The translations under genes and the position numbers were made by a program. Positions 1 through 30,379 of a stretch of DNA of 64,000 nt are shown here, piece after piece (the first letter of the stretch is position 1; each line of letters opens with the position of its first letter). Origin of the DNA: Magnolia sinica. Lineage: Eukaryota; Streptophyta; Magnoliopsida; Magnoliales; Magnoliaceae. The stretch covers positions 27,440,001-27,504,000 of the forward strand of contig NC_080574.1 of the NCBI RefSeq assembly GCF_029962835.1, written 5' to 3'. The notes under the pieces were generated by a model, which was not told the origin of the DNA, did not search any database, and saw only the letters and a list, made by a program, of their open reading frames with translations.

Positions 1-244
1 AGCACACGGCACCAGAGATCTCCGAAAGCCACAACCAACCGAAAACAAGAGCCCAGGACTGGAAAACGCAACCGATGGTGCCAATAGCAAGAACCGAACC
101 AAAAACACCCACTTTTGATGCCAACAGAAACCCAAGAACCATAAAATATCAACAGTAGCTCCGAAATCAACATCGGAACCACCCCTTAAAAGAAAAAAAA
201 AATTCAAAAACAGGCAAGAATTTCAAACCTTGCTCTTGATACCA
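1..244 (-). mobile_element. Leader and primer site of a second, adjacent copia unit
   Basis: Bases 1-244 match 4201-4443 almost base for base. They hold the same 5' leader and, at 233-244, the same primer-binding site (minus strand TGGTATCAAGAG). They sit immediately downstream of the LTR at 245-485, so that LTR is the 3' LTR of the right-hand unit and the 5' LTR of a left-hand unit that leaves the window. Unit period is about 4.2 kb. Confidence 0.9.
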
Positions 245-485
245 TGTCAAAATAGAGAATACAGAGAAATTTTGGGAAAAAAACTCCCTCTGTCAGTTCG
301 GCCACTTTCATTATATATTCAAATTCCATATATACACGGAAGTATTTGTTATACACGGAGTCTAACTGATTCCTAATATTCAGCATCTATACATGGTAAG
401 ATAATCTGTACAACAAATATTAATAGAGTCATAAATTGTATAAACTCCTAAAATTGTATACGGTAACATCCTGTATACGGTAACA
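245..485 (-). repeat. Copia LTR shared between two units
   Basis: About 241 bp. On the plus strand it starts TGTCAAAATAG and ends GGTAACA; read in element sense it starts TGTTAC and ends TTTTGACA. It is bounded by the primer-binding site on one side and the polypurine tract on the other. The final 25 bp contain a short direct repeat of GTATACGGTAACATC. Confidence 0.88.
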
Positions 486-1038
486 TCCCCCCTCAAATTG
501 ATGCCGGTAAGTCAACTGACAACAATTTGCCAACAAGAAATTGATGCCCCTGTCGAGTCATAGCTTTGGTGAGGACATCAGCCACTTAAAGATCAGAAGA
601 GATGTGAGGAAGAGATATCACCCGACTTTCCAAGATGTCTCGAATAGAATGACAATCAACCTCAATGTGCTTGGTGTGTTCATGGAAAACGGGATTGGTG
701 GCAATCTAAATAGCACTAGTGTTATCAGCATGAAGAGGGGTAGAAGTATTCTAAGGAAACCTAAGCTTTTTACGAAGACCACGTAGCCATACAATTTCAG
801 AACAAGCAGTAGACATGGCCCGATACTCGGCCTCAGTAGAGGATTTAGAAACACGATCTTGTTTCTTACATTTCTAAGAAATTAAGGCATTACCTAAAAA
901 CATACACCAACCTGTAGTAGATCGACGTGTATCTGGACACCCAGCCCAATCAGCATCACTATAGGCAATAAGTTGAAGAGAGGAGCCAGTTGGAAAGAAC
1001 AACCCACGAGTAGGTGAACCTCGAAGATAGCGGATGAT
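486..1038 (-). pseudogene. Copia RNase H region, broken
   Basis: Minus-strand translation shows RNase H signatures of Ty1-copia in pieces: the 'AYSDADWAG'-type acidic block around 930-975, an 'STEAEY'-type block around 825-850, and the 'HTKHIEVDCH'-type block around 650-680. The reading is interrupted by stops and frame changes; one is at the RT/RNase H boundary near 1038, where CGA has become TGA. The tract ends at the polypurine tract next to the LTR. Confidence 0.8.
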
Positions 1039-2082
1039 TCAGCGAACTGCAGCAAGATGGAGATGCCGAGGAAACGACATAAACTGACTGACCTGATGAA
1101 CAACATAGGAGATATCAGGTCGAGTAGTGGTCAGGTAGATAAGACTCCAAAGCAGGCGTCGATAGAGAGTAGGATCATCCAAAAGGTCCCCTTCATCTTT
1201 CCTGTATTTGACATTTACCTCCATAGGAGTATCAACAGAAGAAGTGTCCTCCAAACCAGCCAAAGTGATAAGATCTTGAATATACTTATGTTGGTTCACG
1301 AAAATACCATGGGCTCGATGATGAACTTCCAATCCTAAGAAGTATGTGAGCTGACCAAGATCTTTCATATGAAAAGTTGCATGTAACAGCTGCTGAAGCT
1401 TAGTAATCAAACCACAGCCAGTGCCAGTAAGGATAATATCATCCACATAAACCAAGAGAAGAACTATACCCGATGCAGACGTGTGGAAGAAGAGAGAAGA
1501 ATCATACTGACTTTGTGTAAAACTGAAGGAAGTAAGTGTATTGCGAAACTTCTCAAACCAAGCCCGAGGCGCCTGCTTGTGCCCATACAGAGAACGCCTT
1601 AACTTACAGACATCATGAGGAGAAGAAGTAGTCATATCGGAGGGAAGCTTCATGTAAATCTCTTCCTGGAGATCACCATGAAGAAAAGCATTCTTCACAT
1701 CCATCTGATGTAGGTGTCACGAATGTGAAGCGGCAATAGTGAAGATGGTTCGAACCGTGGTCATTTTGGCAACAGGAGCAAATGTCTCCTCATAATCAAC
1801 CCCATATTCCTACTTGTTACCCAAAGCTACGAGGCGAGCTTTGTACTGGTCCAAAGAGCCATCAGAATGAAGTTTTACAGAGAAAACCCATTTACTCCTA
1901 ATAGGTTTGACTGTAGGAGGACAAGGAACAATATCCCAAGTGTGATTCTCCTCAAGTGCTTGAAGTTCTGCTTGCATTGCATTTTGGCAACACTCATGTT
2001 TCATGGCTCGTTTGTAGCAAGAGGAATGGAAATTGTGGATAAAGTAGCGACAAGAGAGACAGGAGAGAAGAAACCATACCAA
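1039..2082 (-). pseudogene. Copia reverse transcriptase, broken
   Basis: The long open piece 1704-1039 begins MDVKNAFLHGDLQEEIYMK and contains the catalytic YVDD box (LLLVYVDDIILTG) and the LGLEV block typical of copia RT. The upstream piece 2082-1810 holds the N-terminal part (a WD motif, then KWVFSVK and YKARLVA). The two are separated by a stop/frameshift between about 1705 and 1809, so no continuous RT can be made. Confidence 0.92.
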
Positions 2083-2099
2083 TTAGGAGGTCGAGAAGG

Positions 2100-2820
2100 A
2101 CGAATAGACCGACGAAGAGTGGTGGAAGCAGGAGCAGATGATTCAAGTAAAAGAGTTCTTACCACATCAAGGTGACAATTTTTCCTCTTAGCAACACCGT
2201 TTTGTCGTGGTGTCGAAGGACAAGAACGTTGAGAGATGATTCCTTTGCTTTGAATTAAGTCCTGAAACTCATTAGACATATATTCGCCGCTAGAATCAGA
2301 ACGCAAGACCTTGATGTTGGTAGAGAATTGAGTCTCAAGAAGGGCAAGAAAGTGCTGAAAGACAAAAAACTTCGGCCTTACCCCGGAGGAAGTAAACCCA
2401 AGTAAAATGACTAAAGTCATCAATGAAAGTAACAAAGTACTTGTAATGCGCATGAGAAACAACAGGTGCAATCCCCCAAACATCACTATGAATAATATCG
2501 AAACATTGTGAGGCACGAGATGCATGATGAGGAAAAGGTAGAACTTTACTTTTGCTAAGTTTGCATGATGTACAATCAAAAGAAAGATCAAGAGACGAAC
2601 ATGTTTTATTTCCCAATAATCCATAATTAAACAAAGTACGAAGTACATCAGAGTTTGGGTGGCCAAGACATCTATGCCACATCTTATTTCCAGAACCAAC
2701 AACATTACATGCAAAGGAAAGGAAAGAAAAACTAAGAATAATAGCGGGAGGAGAAACGTGAAGAGGAAAGAGGCGTCCCACTTTAGGCCCCTTCGCGATC
2801 ATCTTCCCTGACACTTGATC
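2100..2820 (-). pseudogene. Copia integrase, broken, catalytic Glu lost
   Basis: The GAG-pre-integrase/zinc part (H-R-C-L-G-H-P then C-T-S-C) is followed by the rve core with catalytic Asp residues in HSDVWG and in LRSDSSGEY. The third catalytic residue, normally Glu in the QNGVAERKN motif, reads Lys (codon AAG instead of GAG). The frame shifts near 2335-2400 between the first and second Asp, and an in-frame TAG near 2818-2820 separates the domain from the protease. Non-functional on three counts. Confidence 0.9.
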
Positions 2821-3090
2821 CTACACAACACAACCAGAATAGGAAAAATGGACATTACAATTATTATCAACTAATTGACTAACAGAAATAAGATTTGTAG
2901 AGAGGTCAGGAGACACAAAAACATCAGTTAAGGAAGAGGAAAGATCACCAACATCACTAATAGGCAGAGAACTGCGATCAACGGTGTTAATTTTCAGATT
3001 TCCATCATAATTTCTGACATTGGAAAGAGAAACAACAGTATTGGTCATATGGTTAGAGGCGCTAGAGTCAAAATACCAAGGCTTAGAAGA
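2821..3090 (-). pseudogene. Copia aspartic protease, active site altered
   Basis: The segment starting KPWYFDSSASNHMT corresponds to the copia protease N-terminus, whose active site is normally D-S-G. Here it is D-S-S. The downstream VSQLVD stretch is also typical. It is in the same frame as the gag zinc knuckles and ends at a TAG before integrase. Confidence 0.85.
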
Positions 3091-4095
3091 AAGTTTAGGA
3101 TTTCCTGAGAATCCAAAGGCAGAAAAAGCAGAAATGATCATCTGTTGTACCATTTCAGGAGTGAGTGGGTTCGGGTTTGCTAAGGCTATAGGAGCAGGAA
3201 TAGGAATAACCGGCGAGGCAGCAGGCAATGCAACATAACTAGAGGCACTAGTGGAGGCATGATAAGCAGTACCCTGCTTCCTTTCAGGTCGAATGTGACA
3301 AGCAGAGATGATATGACCATGTTTCTTGCAGTAGTTACAAAACTTCGTAGGACAATCCCAAGCAATATGATCAAAAGTTTTACAACTAAAACACCGGACA
3401 ACACGCATATCTCTACCCTTATTCCTCCACTGTGCTGCATAAGCCACAGAAACAGGTGCATTGACATTAGCTCGATGTTCCATGGTAGCTTGAGTTATGA
3501 TACGCTGCTCCTCACGTAGAAGTTCACTCAAACAGGCATCCAGAGATGGTACAGGATGACGATTCATCAGATTAGACCGTGCAATTTCAAAGTCAGGTCA
3601 TAGCTTCATCAAGAATTGATCGCGCTTGCTAGTTGCATGCACTACTTGGACAGCAAAGAGAGATACAGTGGAAACATTAGCATAAACAATGTCGGAATAA
3701 TCAGCCCAAAGAGTTTGAAAACCAGAAAAATATTCCTCAATTGAGAGACTGCCTTATGTGAAATTAGTCATCTCATACTCCAATTGAAATCGCTTAGCGG
3801 AGTTGTCTTGATTGTAAACCATGTTGAGATAATTCCACATAGCAGCAGCGGTTTTATAAGGCTTCAAATTAAGAACAAGATGAGGCTCAATCGAGCTAAG
3901 GATCCAAGTCATAACCCAAGCATCCTTAATTTCCCACTTAGACAAAGCCTCAATACCTTGAGGTGCGGGAGCACTCCCATCAATATGACCCCACAATTCT
4001 TTTCCTTTAACAAATAATTTAAATTGAAACTCTCAAGCAGAATAATTTTTGCCAGTAAACCTAATATGGAACGATTTCAATTTATCCGATGACAT
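3091..4095 (-). pseudogene. Copia gag with two zinc knuckles, broken
   Basis: The start ATG is at 4095-4093 (MSSDKLKSF...). About 20 codons on, a TGG-type codon reads TGA (4035-4033), so translation stops early. The UBN2-type capsid part is readable at 3996-3754 (AAAMWNYL, then NQDNSAKRFQLE), then lesions at 3568-3753. Two CX2CX4HX4C zinc knuckles follow (CFSCKTFDHIAWDC and CNYCKKHGHIISAC). Confidence 0.9.
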
Positions 4096-4443
4096 GATGC
4101 AACTAAGAGACAGAGAATATCCCACCAGAAAATTGTAACTTGCACCGTGAAAAAAAATACACAAACAAATAACACTAGAAAATATATTGCATCGAAAAGA
4201 AGCACACGGCACCAGAGATCTCCAAAAGCCACAACCAACCGAAAACAAGAGCCCAGAACTGAAAAACGCAACCGATGGTGCCAACAGTAAGAACCGAACA
4301 AAAAACACTCACTTTTGATGCCGACAGAAACCCAAGAACCAGAAAATATCAACAGCAGCTCCGAAAATCAACACCAGAACCACCCCGAGAAAGAAAAAAA
4401 ATTCAAAAACAGGCAAGAATTTCAAACCTTACTCTTGATACCA
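4096..4443 (-). other. Copia 5' leader and primer-binding site
   Basis: Untranslated leader between the LTR and gag. The primer site TGGTATCAAGAG (minus strand, 4443-4432) is complementary to initiator tRNA-Met, as in most plant copia elements. The segment 4201-4443 is the one repeated at 1-244. Confidence 0.85.
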
Positions 4444-4545
4444 TGTCAAAATAGAGAATACGTAGAGAAATTTTGGGAAAAAAACTCCCTCTGTCAGTTC
4501 TGTCACTTTCATTATATATTCAAATTCCATCTATATATGGAAGTA
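4444..4545 (-). repeat. Truncated 5' LTR of the copia element
   Basis: Matches 245-345 and then diverges abruptly near 4545, where the tandem-repeat array begins in mid-monomer. The missing 140 bp include the whole LTR start, so the 5' LTR has lost its U3/promoter. Confidence 0.82.
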
Positions 4546-7500
4546 TTCAAAGACATAATTGTTATAAATAGAAATTTCAAAATGCAACAAAAACTTTTAA
4601 CCTTGCAAATATATTTGTATGTGCGCGCACATACCACACCACACCGCACTACACTGCACCACTGTCAGACTTAGTGCACGTGTGTGTGTGATTCATGGCA
4701 TAGCCCCCCAACCAAATCCACATGCCCACTAAAAGGGGCTTAAGCCCTATCCAAAATCTTCTTCTTAGAAATTTAAAATTTTCTTATTACCTATCTGATG
4801 TAGGACTAAACCCATACCACTATAATGCAAAAATGTTTTGGTTGCTTTTATGAAAATATGGAGGGAAATTTTGAAATCATTTTGTTTATTTATTTTGAAA
4901 CATCAAAAATATAATAAAAACTTTTAGGCTTGCAAGTATATTTGCATGCGCGCACACATATCACACCGCACCGTGCTACGGTCTGACCCGACGCACGGAC
5001 GTGTGTGGTTCATTGCATAGATTTGGGCTTATAAAAAAAAAATCACATGCCCCCTGAAAGGGGCCTAAGCCTTATGTAAAATATTTTTATTATAAACTTG
5101 AAATTTTCATATTGCATATCCGTTGTAAAGATTTGAAGTGAGAGAGAGAGAGAGAGAGAGCCGAAAGATTGAAAATTAATTAAAATTCGAAACCACACCA
5201 CATCGCAAATGGGTGTGTACGCACCCCTGTCAACAGTCATGTCTGTTGGGTTTTTTAAAGAAGAAACATTTTCGTTTTCTGACTCTGTTCGGAAATACAA
5301 AATAAATAACCGCTACAAATCAAAATTTCAAAAGAGAACAAAAACTTTTAGGCTTGCGGGTATATTCGCGCGCACGCACACCACACCACACCGCGCCACA
5401 GTCCGACCTGGTGGGTGCGCGTGTGGTTAATGGCATAAATTGGGGTTGTTGGTTTTTTTTTTTTTTTTAAAGAAGAAATATTTTCATTTCCGACTTTGTT
5501 CAGAAATAGAAGACAAATAATTGTTGCATATCAAAATTTCAAAATGCAACAAAAACTTTTAGCTTTGTAAGTATATTTGCACGCGCGCACACATACCACA
5601 CCGCACCGTGCCGGTGCACGCGCGTGTAGTTTATGGCATAGATTAGGGCTGATGGTATAGCCCCTTAAGCCAAATTCACATGCCCCGTGAAAGGGTCATC
5701 AGCCTGATGCAAATTCTTCTTCTTATAAACTTAAAATTTTCTCATTGCCTATCCAATGTAGGACTAAACCCATACCATTATAAGAAAAAAAATGTCTTGG
5801 TTGTTTTTATGAAAATATGAAGGGAAATTTTCAGATCATTTTATTTATTTATTTTGAAATACCAAAAATACAACAAAAACTTTTAGGCTTGCAAGTATAT
5901 TTGCGCGTGCACACACGTACCACACCGCGCCATGGTCTAACCTGGCGCGCATGCGTGTGTGGTTCATAGCATAGATTGGGGCTAATGACATAGCCCCCCC
6001 CCCCCCAAATTCACATGCCCCCTCAAAGGGGCCTAAGCCCTCTGCAAAATCTTCTTATTATAAACTTAATTTTTTCTTAATGCCTATCCGTTGTAAAGAT
6101 TCGAAGTGAGAGAGCTGAAAGATTAAAAATTAATTAAGATTCGGAACCACACCACATCGCAAATGGGTGTGTATGCACCTATGCAAAATGGGTGTGTACG
6201 CACCCCTGCCAACAGTCATGTCTGTTGGGTTTTTTAAAAAATAATCATTTTCGTATTCCAGCTCTCTTCGAAAATACAAAACTAATAACTGTTGTTAATC
6301 AAAATTTCAAAAGACAACAAAAACTTTTAAGCTTGCAGGTATATTCACGCGCTTACGCACACCACACCACACAGCGTCACGGTCTAACCTAGTGGGTGTG
6401 CGTGTATGGTTCATGGCATAAATTGGGGTTGTTGGATTTTTTTTTAAAGAATAAACATTTTCATTTTCGACTTTGTTTGGAAATACAAGATAAATAATCC
6501 TTGCAAATCGAAACTTCAAAAAGCAAAAAAAAAAAAAAAACTTTTAGGCTTACAAGTATATTTACATGTGTGCACACATACCACAACACACCACATCGCA
6601 CCGCGCCATGGTCCGACCAGGCTCGAGTGCATGTGTGGTTCATGGCATAGATTGGGGGTGATGGTATAGCCCCCCAAAACCAATTTCACATGCCCCCCCT
6701 GAAAGGGGCTTAAGTCCTATACAAAATCTTCTTCTTATAAACTTAAAAATTTCTTATTGTCTATTCGATGGAGAACTAAACCCATACCACTATAAGACAA
6801 AAATGTCTTAGTTGCTTTTATAAGAGTATGGAGGAAAATTTTCAAATCGTTTTATTTATTTATTTGAAATACCACAAATATAACAAAATCTATTAGACTT
6901 GCAAGTATATTTGCACATGCACGTACATACCACACACACTGCGCCGCGCCACGGTATTACCCAGCGCACGCGCGTGTGGTTCATGGCATAGATTTGGGCT
7001 GATGGCATAGCCTCCCTTGCAACCAAATTCACATGCTCCTTGAAAGGGAGCCTAAACTATATGCAAAATCTTCTTCTTATAAACTTAAAATATCTTATTG
7101 CCTATTCGTTGTAAAGATTCAAAGTAAGAGAAAGAGACAAACCCGAAAGACTGAAAATTAATTAAAATTCAGAACTACACCACATCACAAATGGGTGTGT
7201 ACGCACCCCTGCAAATTGGGTGTGTATGCACCCCTGTCAACAGTCTTATCTGTTGAGTTTTTTAAATAAACATTTTCGTTTTCCGGATCTATTCAGAAAT
7301 ACAAAACAAATAATCATTGCAAATCAAAATTTCAAAAGATAACAAAAACTTTTAGGCTTGCAAGTATATTCGCATACGCACGCACACCACACCACACCAA
7401 ACCGCACCGCGCCACGGTCCAACCTAGTGGGTGCGCGTGTGTGGTTCATGGCATAAATTAGGGTTGTTGGTTTTTTTTTTTTTTAAGAATAAACATTTTG

Positions 7501-8054
7501 ATTTATGTCTTTGTTTGGAAATATAAGACAAAATAATCGTTGCAAATCGAAATTTCAAAATGCAACAAAAACTTTTAGGCTTGCAAGTATATTTGCACGC
7601 GCGCACACATGCTACACCGCACCGCGCCACGGTCCAACCCGTTGCGTGCACGCGTGTGGTTCATGGCATAGATTGGGGTTGATGGCATAGCTCCCCCACC
7701 AAATTCACATGCCCCATGAAAGGGGCTTGAGCCCTATGCTAAATCTTCTTCTTATAAACTTAAAATTTTCTTATTGCCTATCCGATGTAGAACTAAACCT
7801 GTACCATTATAAGACAAAAATGTCTTAGTTGCTTTTATGAAAATATGCGGGGAAATTTTCAAATAATTTTATTTGTTTATTTTGAAACACAAAAAATATA
7901 ACAAAAACTTTTAGGCTTGTAAGTATATTTGCGCGCTCACATATACCACACCGCACCGAGCCACTGTTTGACCCGGCACATGCGCGTGCATGGTTCATGG
8001 TATAACCCCTCCAACCAAATTCATATGCCCGTGAAAGGGGGCTTAGGTAAAGAT

Positions 8055-8091
<37 letters not shown>

Positions 8092-8815
8092 TGAAATACT
8101 GAAAATCAATTAAAATTCAGAACCACACCATATCGCAAATGGGTGTGTACGCACCCTTGCAAAATGGGTATGTACGCACCCCTACCAACAATAATGTCTA
8201 TTACATTTTTTAAAGAAGAAACATTTTCGTTTTCTTGCTCTATTTGGAAATACACAACAAATAACCATCGTAAATCAAAATTTCAAAAGACAACAAAAAC
8301 TTTTAGGCTTCCAGGCATATTCGCCCGCACACCACACCACACCGTGCTATGATCCGACTTGATGGGTACGCGTGTGTGGTTTATGGCATAAATTAAGGTT
8401 GTTGGGATTTATTTTTTTAAGAATAAACATTTTCCTTTCCAACTTTGTTCGAAAATAAAAGACAAATAATTGTTGTAAATCGAAATTTCAAAATGCAACA
8501 AGAACTTTTAGGCTTACAAGTATATTTACATGTGTGCACATATACCACACCGCATCGCGCCACGGTCTAACCTGGCGGGCGTGCGTGTGGTTCATGGCAT
8601 AGGCCCCCCAACAAAATTCACATGTCCCCTGAAATGTGCCTAAGCCCTATGCAAAATCATCTTCTTATAAATTTAAAATTATCTTATTGCCCATCCGATG
8701 CAGGACTAAACCCATGCCACTAGAAGGCAAAAATTTCACGGTTACTTTTATGAAAATATTGAGAGAAAATTTCAAATCATATTATTTATTTATTTTAAAA
8801 CACCGGAAATACAAC
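4546..8815. repeat. Higher-order tandem repeat, ~1-kb unit of three monomers
   Basis: A core containing AACTTTTAGGCTTGCAAGTA followed by alternating CG/CA-rich sequence and a 'ccacaccgcaccg...gtgtggttcatggcata' block recurs at about 4592, 4919, 5343, 5554, 5878, 6322, 6539, 6886, 7347, 7570, 7906, 8299 and 8503. Spacings cycle roughly 211, 324 and 444 bp, giving a higher-order period of 0.93-1.03 kb and about four units. Only the long monomer has the 'gggtgtgtacgcacccctg' block (for example 5208, 6164, 7193, 8140). Short GA microsatellites (5140-5160, 8057-8089) and homopolymers lie inside. No gene seen. Confidence 0.9.
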
Positions 8816-8845
8816 AAGCAGGAGAAGGACGGTACTGTCACAAGC

Positions 8846-9270
8846 TCTATGGGGCCCACAGTCATGTATGTATTTTATCCACGCGGTACATCCAATTTTA
8901 CATATCATATAAAGCATGAGCCCAAAAAGCAGCAAATTTAAGGCTAAGGTGGAGCACACCATAGGAAGTAGTGGGGATTGAAGGCCTACCGTCGAAAATG
9001 TCTACGCGGCTCTCATAGATGTTTTGAATCAACGTAATATTTATTTTTTAACTTCATCCATACCTTATGTGAAGGTTGGATGGAAGATAAACATCACAGT
9101 GGGCCATAGGAAGGTTTCAATGGTGGCCATCAACGTCACAATAGCTTCCTATGGTGTGGTCCACTTGAGCCTTACATCTGACTCCTTATTGATACATGCC
9201 CTAAAATGACCTAATGGACGGTGTGGATAAAAAGCATACATAGTAATGGGCCCACGATGTCAGGCCCCTG
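8846..9270. mobile_element. Foldback MITE (Mutator-like family), copy 1
   Basis: The left part (ggggcccac..catgtatg..ttttatccac) is the inverted complement of the right part (..gtggataaaaagcatacatagtaatgggcccac). The inside has the family's conserved blocks: 'gtggagcacaccatagg', 'ttttgaatc', 'agtgggccataggaaggtttcaa' and 'atggtgtggtccacttgag'. The outermost ends are eroded and no target duplication is visible. Confidence 0.75.
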
Positions 9271-9307
9271 TCTGGACTGTCCATCTCTCGCTAGGTCCTC
9301 GTGGGTG

Positions 9308-9836
9308 GGGAGCGGATTACGTGAGACCTGGATCTACAGAGGTGGGTGGGACCCTGACCGTAGGGCTCTCAGTGATGCATGTGCATTAAATCCACACTGT
9401 CCAACCGTTTTGAAAGCTCATTTCAGGCATGATTCTGAATATAAAGCCGTTCGAAATCCTACATGGACCATACCACCAGACACAGTAGTGATTGAATCTC
9501 CACCATTAAAAACTTCATGGAGCCACTGAATGTTTATTTGGCATACAACCTAGTGATAACGTCACAAAGCTCTAGATGAAGAGACCACACAAATATCAGC
9601 TTGATTCAAAATTTTTGTAGCCCTTGAGAAGTTTCTAATAATCTGTTACCACTGTTTTTGATATTATGGTTCACTGCAGATTTGAATGTGCTTATTTTTT
9701 TAATATCATGCGCTAAAATGAGCTTTCAATACAGATGATAAACGGCATGGATTTAGTGACTGTTATCACAGTGGACTTCACAGTTAGAGGTCCCACCTAC
9801 CTCGGTGGATAGAGTCTCACCAAATCCGCTCCTGTC
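9308..9836. mobile_element. Foldback MITE, copy 2
   Basis: Terminal inverted repeats of about 45 bp: the left begins GGAGCGGATTACGTGAGACC and the right is its complement ending in AATCCGCTCC. Interior follows the same family plan (paired 'ccgtccaaccg/cggcatgga' blocks, 'atatcagcttgattcaaaa'). I find no matching target duplication. Confidence 0.75.
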
Positions 9837-9855
9837 CTGGTGCGGTACCTATCCC

Positions 9856-10400
9856 GGAAACGGATTGGCTACTTCCCCTACCACTAGCCCCGTGGCTGGT
9901 GGTCGATCGTCTGAAGGCCCCGCTGTGATGTATGTGTTTCATTCATGCCGTTCATCCATTTTTACGGGTCATTTTATAAATAGATCCCAAAAATGAGAGG
10001 GATAGAAATCTCACGCGGATCACACCACAGGAAAACAATAGTGATTGGATATCCACCGTTAAAATCCTCCCAAGTCCCACTGTACTGTTCATTTGACATC
10101 CAATCTGTTGATTAGGTCATACAGACATAGATGAAGGGAAAAACCAAATAACAGCTTGATCCAAAACTTTTATGGTCCTCAAAAAGTTTTTAATGGTCGA
10201 CATTCATTCAATATTGTTTCCTGTAATGTGGTCCACTTGAGATTGGGATATACTAATTTTTTTCCACAGACCCTAAAATGATCTGGAAAAATATATGGAC
10301 GGCATGGATGAAACACATACTTCATGGTGGGTCCCACAGAGCACCGGCCATCAGCCATTGGCTGGTGGCTAGTGGCGGGGGGAGTAGCCAGTCCGTTTCC
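9856..10400. mobile_element. Foldback MITE, copy 3 (GGAAACGGATT subfamily)
   Basis: Inverted ends of about 75 bp start GGAAACGGATTGGCTACT, the same termini as the copy at 52145-52681. Flanking 9-mers ACCTATCCC and ACCTAACCA agree at 7 of 9 positions, consistent with an aged 9-bp target duplication. Confidence 0.8.
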
Positions 10401-10422
10401 ACCTAACCAGCGCCCCAAACCA

Positions 10423-10976
10423 AGAGCCGATTAGGTAAGACTCTCAACTCACCCAAGACCGTGCGACCCTTATCATGGGATTACCATGGGACCCATCTTT
10501 ATATAAATATTATATATCCATACCGTCCATCCGTTTTACCGTATCATTTCAGGCTATAATCCTGAAAACGAAGGAGATCCAATTATCAGGTGGACTATAC
10601 CATAAAAAAACAGTGGTGATTGACTACCCTACCATTAAAAAACTTGTTCGGACTCCTCTTAATGTTTCCATGTGTTTATTTACCATCCAATATGTTTTTG
10701 ATAAGGTCACATAATCCTGGATGAAGGGAGAAAACAAATATCAGCTTGATCCGAATCTTTCGCGGCCCATTAACGTTCAATCACCACCGTTTTCTATGGA
10801 TGGTCCACCTGATAATTAGATCTGCTTCGTTTTTAGCTAACCATCTAAAATGATCTGGAAAAAAAGGGATGGACAGCGTGGATACATAATACGTGCATCA
10901 AGGTGGGCCACACGGTAACCCCACGGTAAGGGCCGCACCGTCTTGGGTGAGACCGGGGTATCACCTAATCCGCTCT
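10423..10976. mobile_element. Foldback MITE, copy 4
   Basis: Inverted ends of about 75 bp (left AGAGCCGATTAGGTAAGACT, right complement AGAGCGGATTAGGTGATACC), both followed by 'cacccaagac.gtgcg.ccctta'. Interior shows the family blocks. Target duplication not clear. Confidence 0.78.
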
Positions 10977-11583
10977 CCGCCAAACCGCACTCCACCAAAC
11001 CAGAGGAAGGGATGGGTGCGCTCTACTCGTACTGTGGCACACAAATGTGGGTCCCACGTGGTGTAAGGATCAAATCCAACCCATCCATCGAACGCATTCC
11101 TTCATATTACTCGCACCGTTCAAGAATACGATTAATGAAACCGTCTGGTGGGCCACAGAACTGGAACGATGTGGGAAGCGATTCCTAGCGTTGTTTATCA
11201 TCGGGGCCCACATGAGTTGTGGAACAGAATGATTTATGTTCTTATACTTCATCCATTGCATATGAAGGTTATGGACAGTCTGGATACCATATAAACGACA
11301 TGATGGCCCCCGAAAAAATCAAGGGTGAGAGTTCGCTCTCAAATTTTTTCCCTATGATAGGGCTCAAATGAGATTCTATTTGCATGATTTTTGGATTCTA
11401 GAGGCAAAGTGAGTCGAAGTATCTGATGGACGGCTCAGATATCCCGAATGCATCACGAGGGCCCCACTTTTAGCAGCATACCTTACCGTGGTACCGGTAG
11501 CACCGGAGCGCATCCGAGACAGGAACAAGAGAGATTTCTAACCAGTACAGACATCTCCGGCATTTTTTTTTCAGACAGAAATC
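10977..11583 (+). promoter_or_regulatory. Upstream flank of the ADH-like gene
   Basis: Non-coding stretch between the last MITE and the start codon. It holds fragments of MITE-like texture (11045-11240) and a small hairpin (aaatcaagggtgagagttcg/ctctcaaatttttt near 11310-11350). A run of T ending in CAG just before the ATG (11566-11574) could be a 5'-UTR intron acceptor. I see no clear TATA box. Confidence 0.35.
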
Positions 11584-30008
<18,425 letters not shown>

Positions 30009-30203
30009 TCTTTTGTTGGGTATGCATCGAATAATGGAGACTTGTTTTCCTGGAGCTACCAGTTTGGTGTTGAATCCAGAGTCAACCTTTCAAGGAAACT
30101 GATATTGTTTTGCATTGTGACAAGTTTCTAGCAACTGCACCAAGCATGTCCATAATGGCAGGCGGCCTCATCTATGTATTTTGATGGTAAATTAAAGAGT
30201 AGT

Positions 30204-30330
30204 GTTGTAACCATATGAATCAATGGATATATAAGTGCTCCACTGCATGTTTTCAAGTTTTTTCATACATGGTGTCATGCTATGGATGATGCAATTGCAG
30301 TGTATTCAGAGAGCTTCATCTTCTCATTCT

Positions 30331-30379
<49 letters not shown>

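Larger units (their letters stand above)
245..4545 (-). mobile_element. Degenerate Ty1-copia LTR retrotransposon
   Basis: Minus-strand element. Reading from high to low coordinate it runs: truncated 5' LTR (4444-4545), initiator-Met-tRNA primer site, leader, gag with two CCHC knuckles, protease, integrase, reverse transcriptase, RNase H, polypurine tract (TTTGAGGGGGGA on the minus strand, just inside the 3' LTR), 3' LTR (245-485). The PR-INT-RT-RH order is diagnostic of Ty1-copia. Every domain carries stops or lesions, so it is dead. The sequence beyond the 3' LTR (1-244) repeats the leader of the same element, so this is one unit of a tandem array continuing off the left edge. Confidence 0.95.

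Noticed and set aside
5140-8089. Possible CRISPR-like regular spacing
   Set aside because: Repeats are hundreds of bases long, diverged and in a plant genome; this is a tandem satellite.
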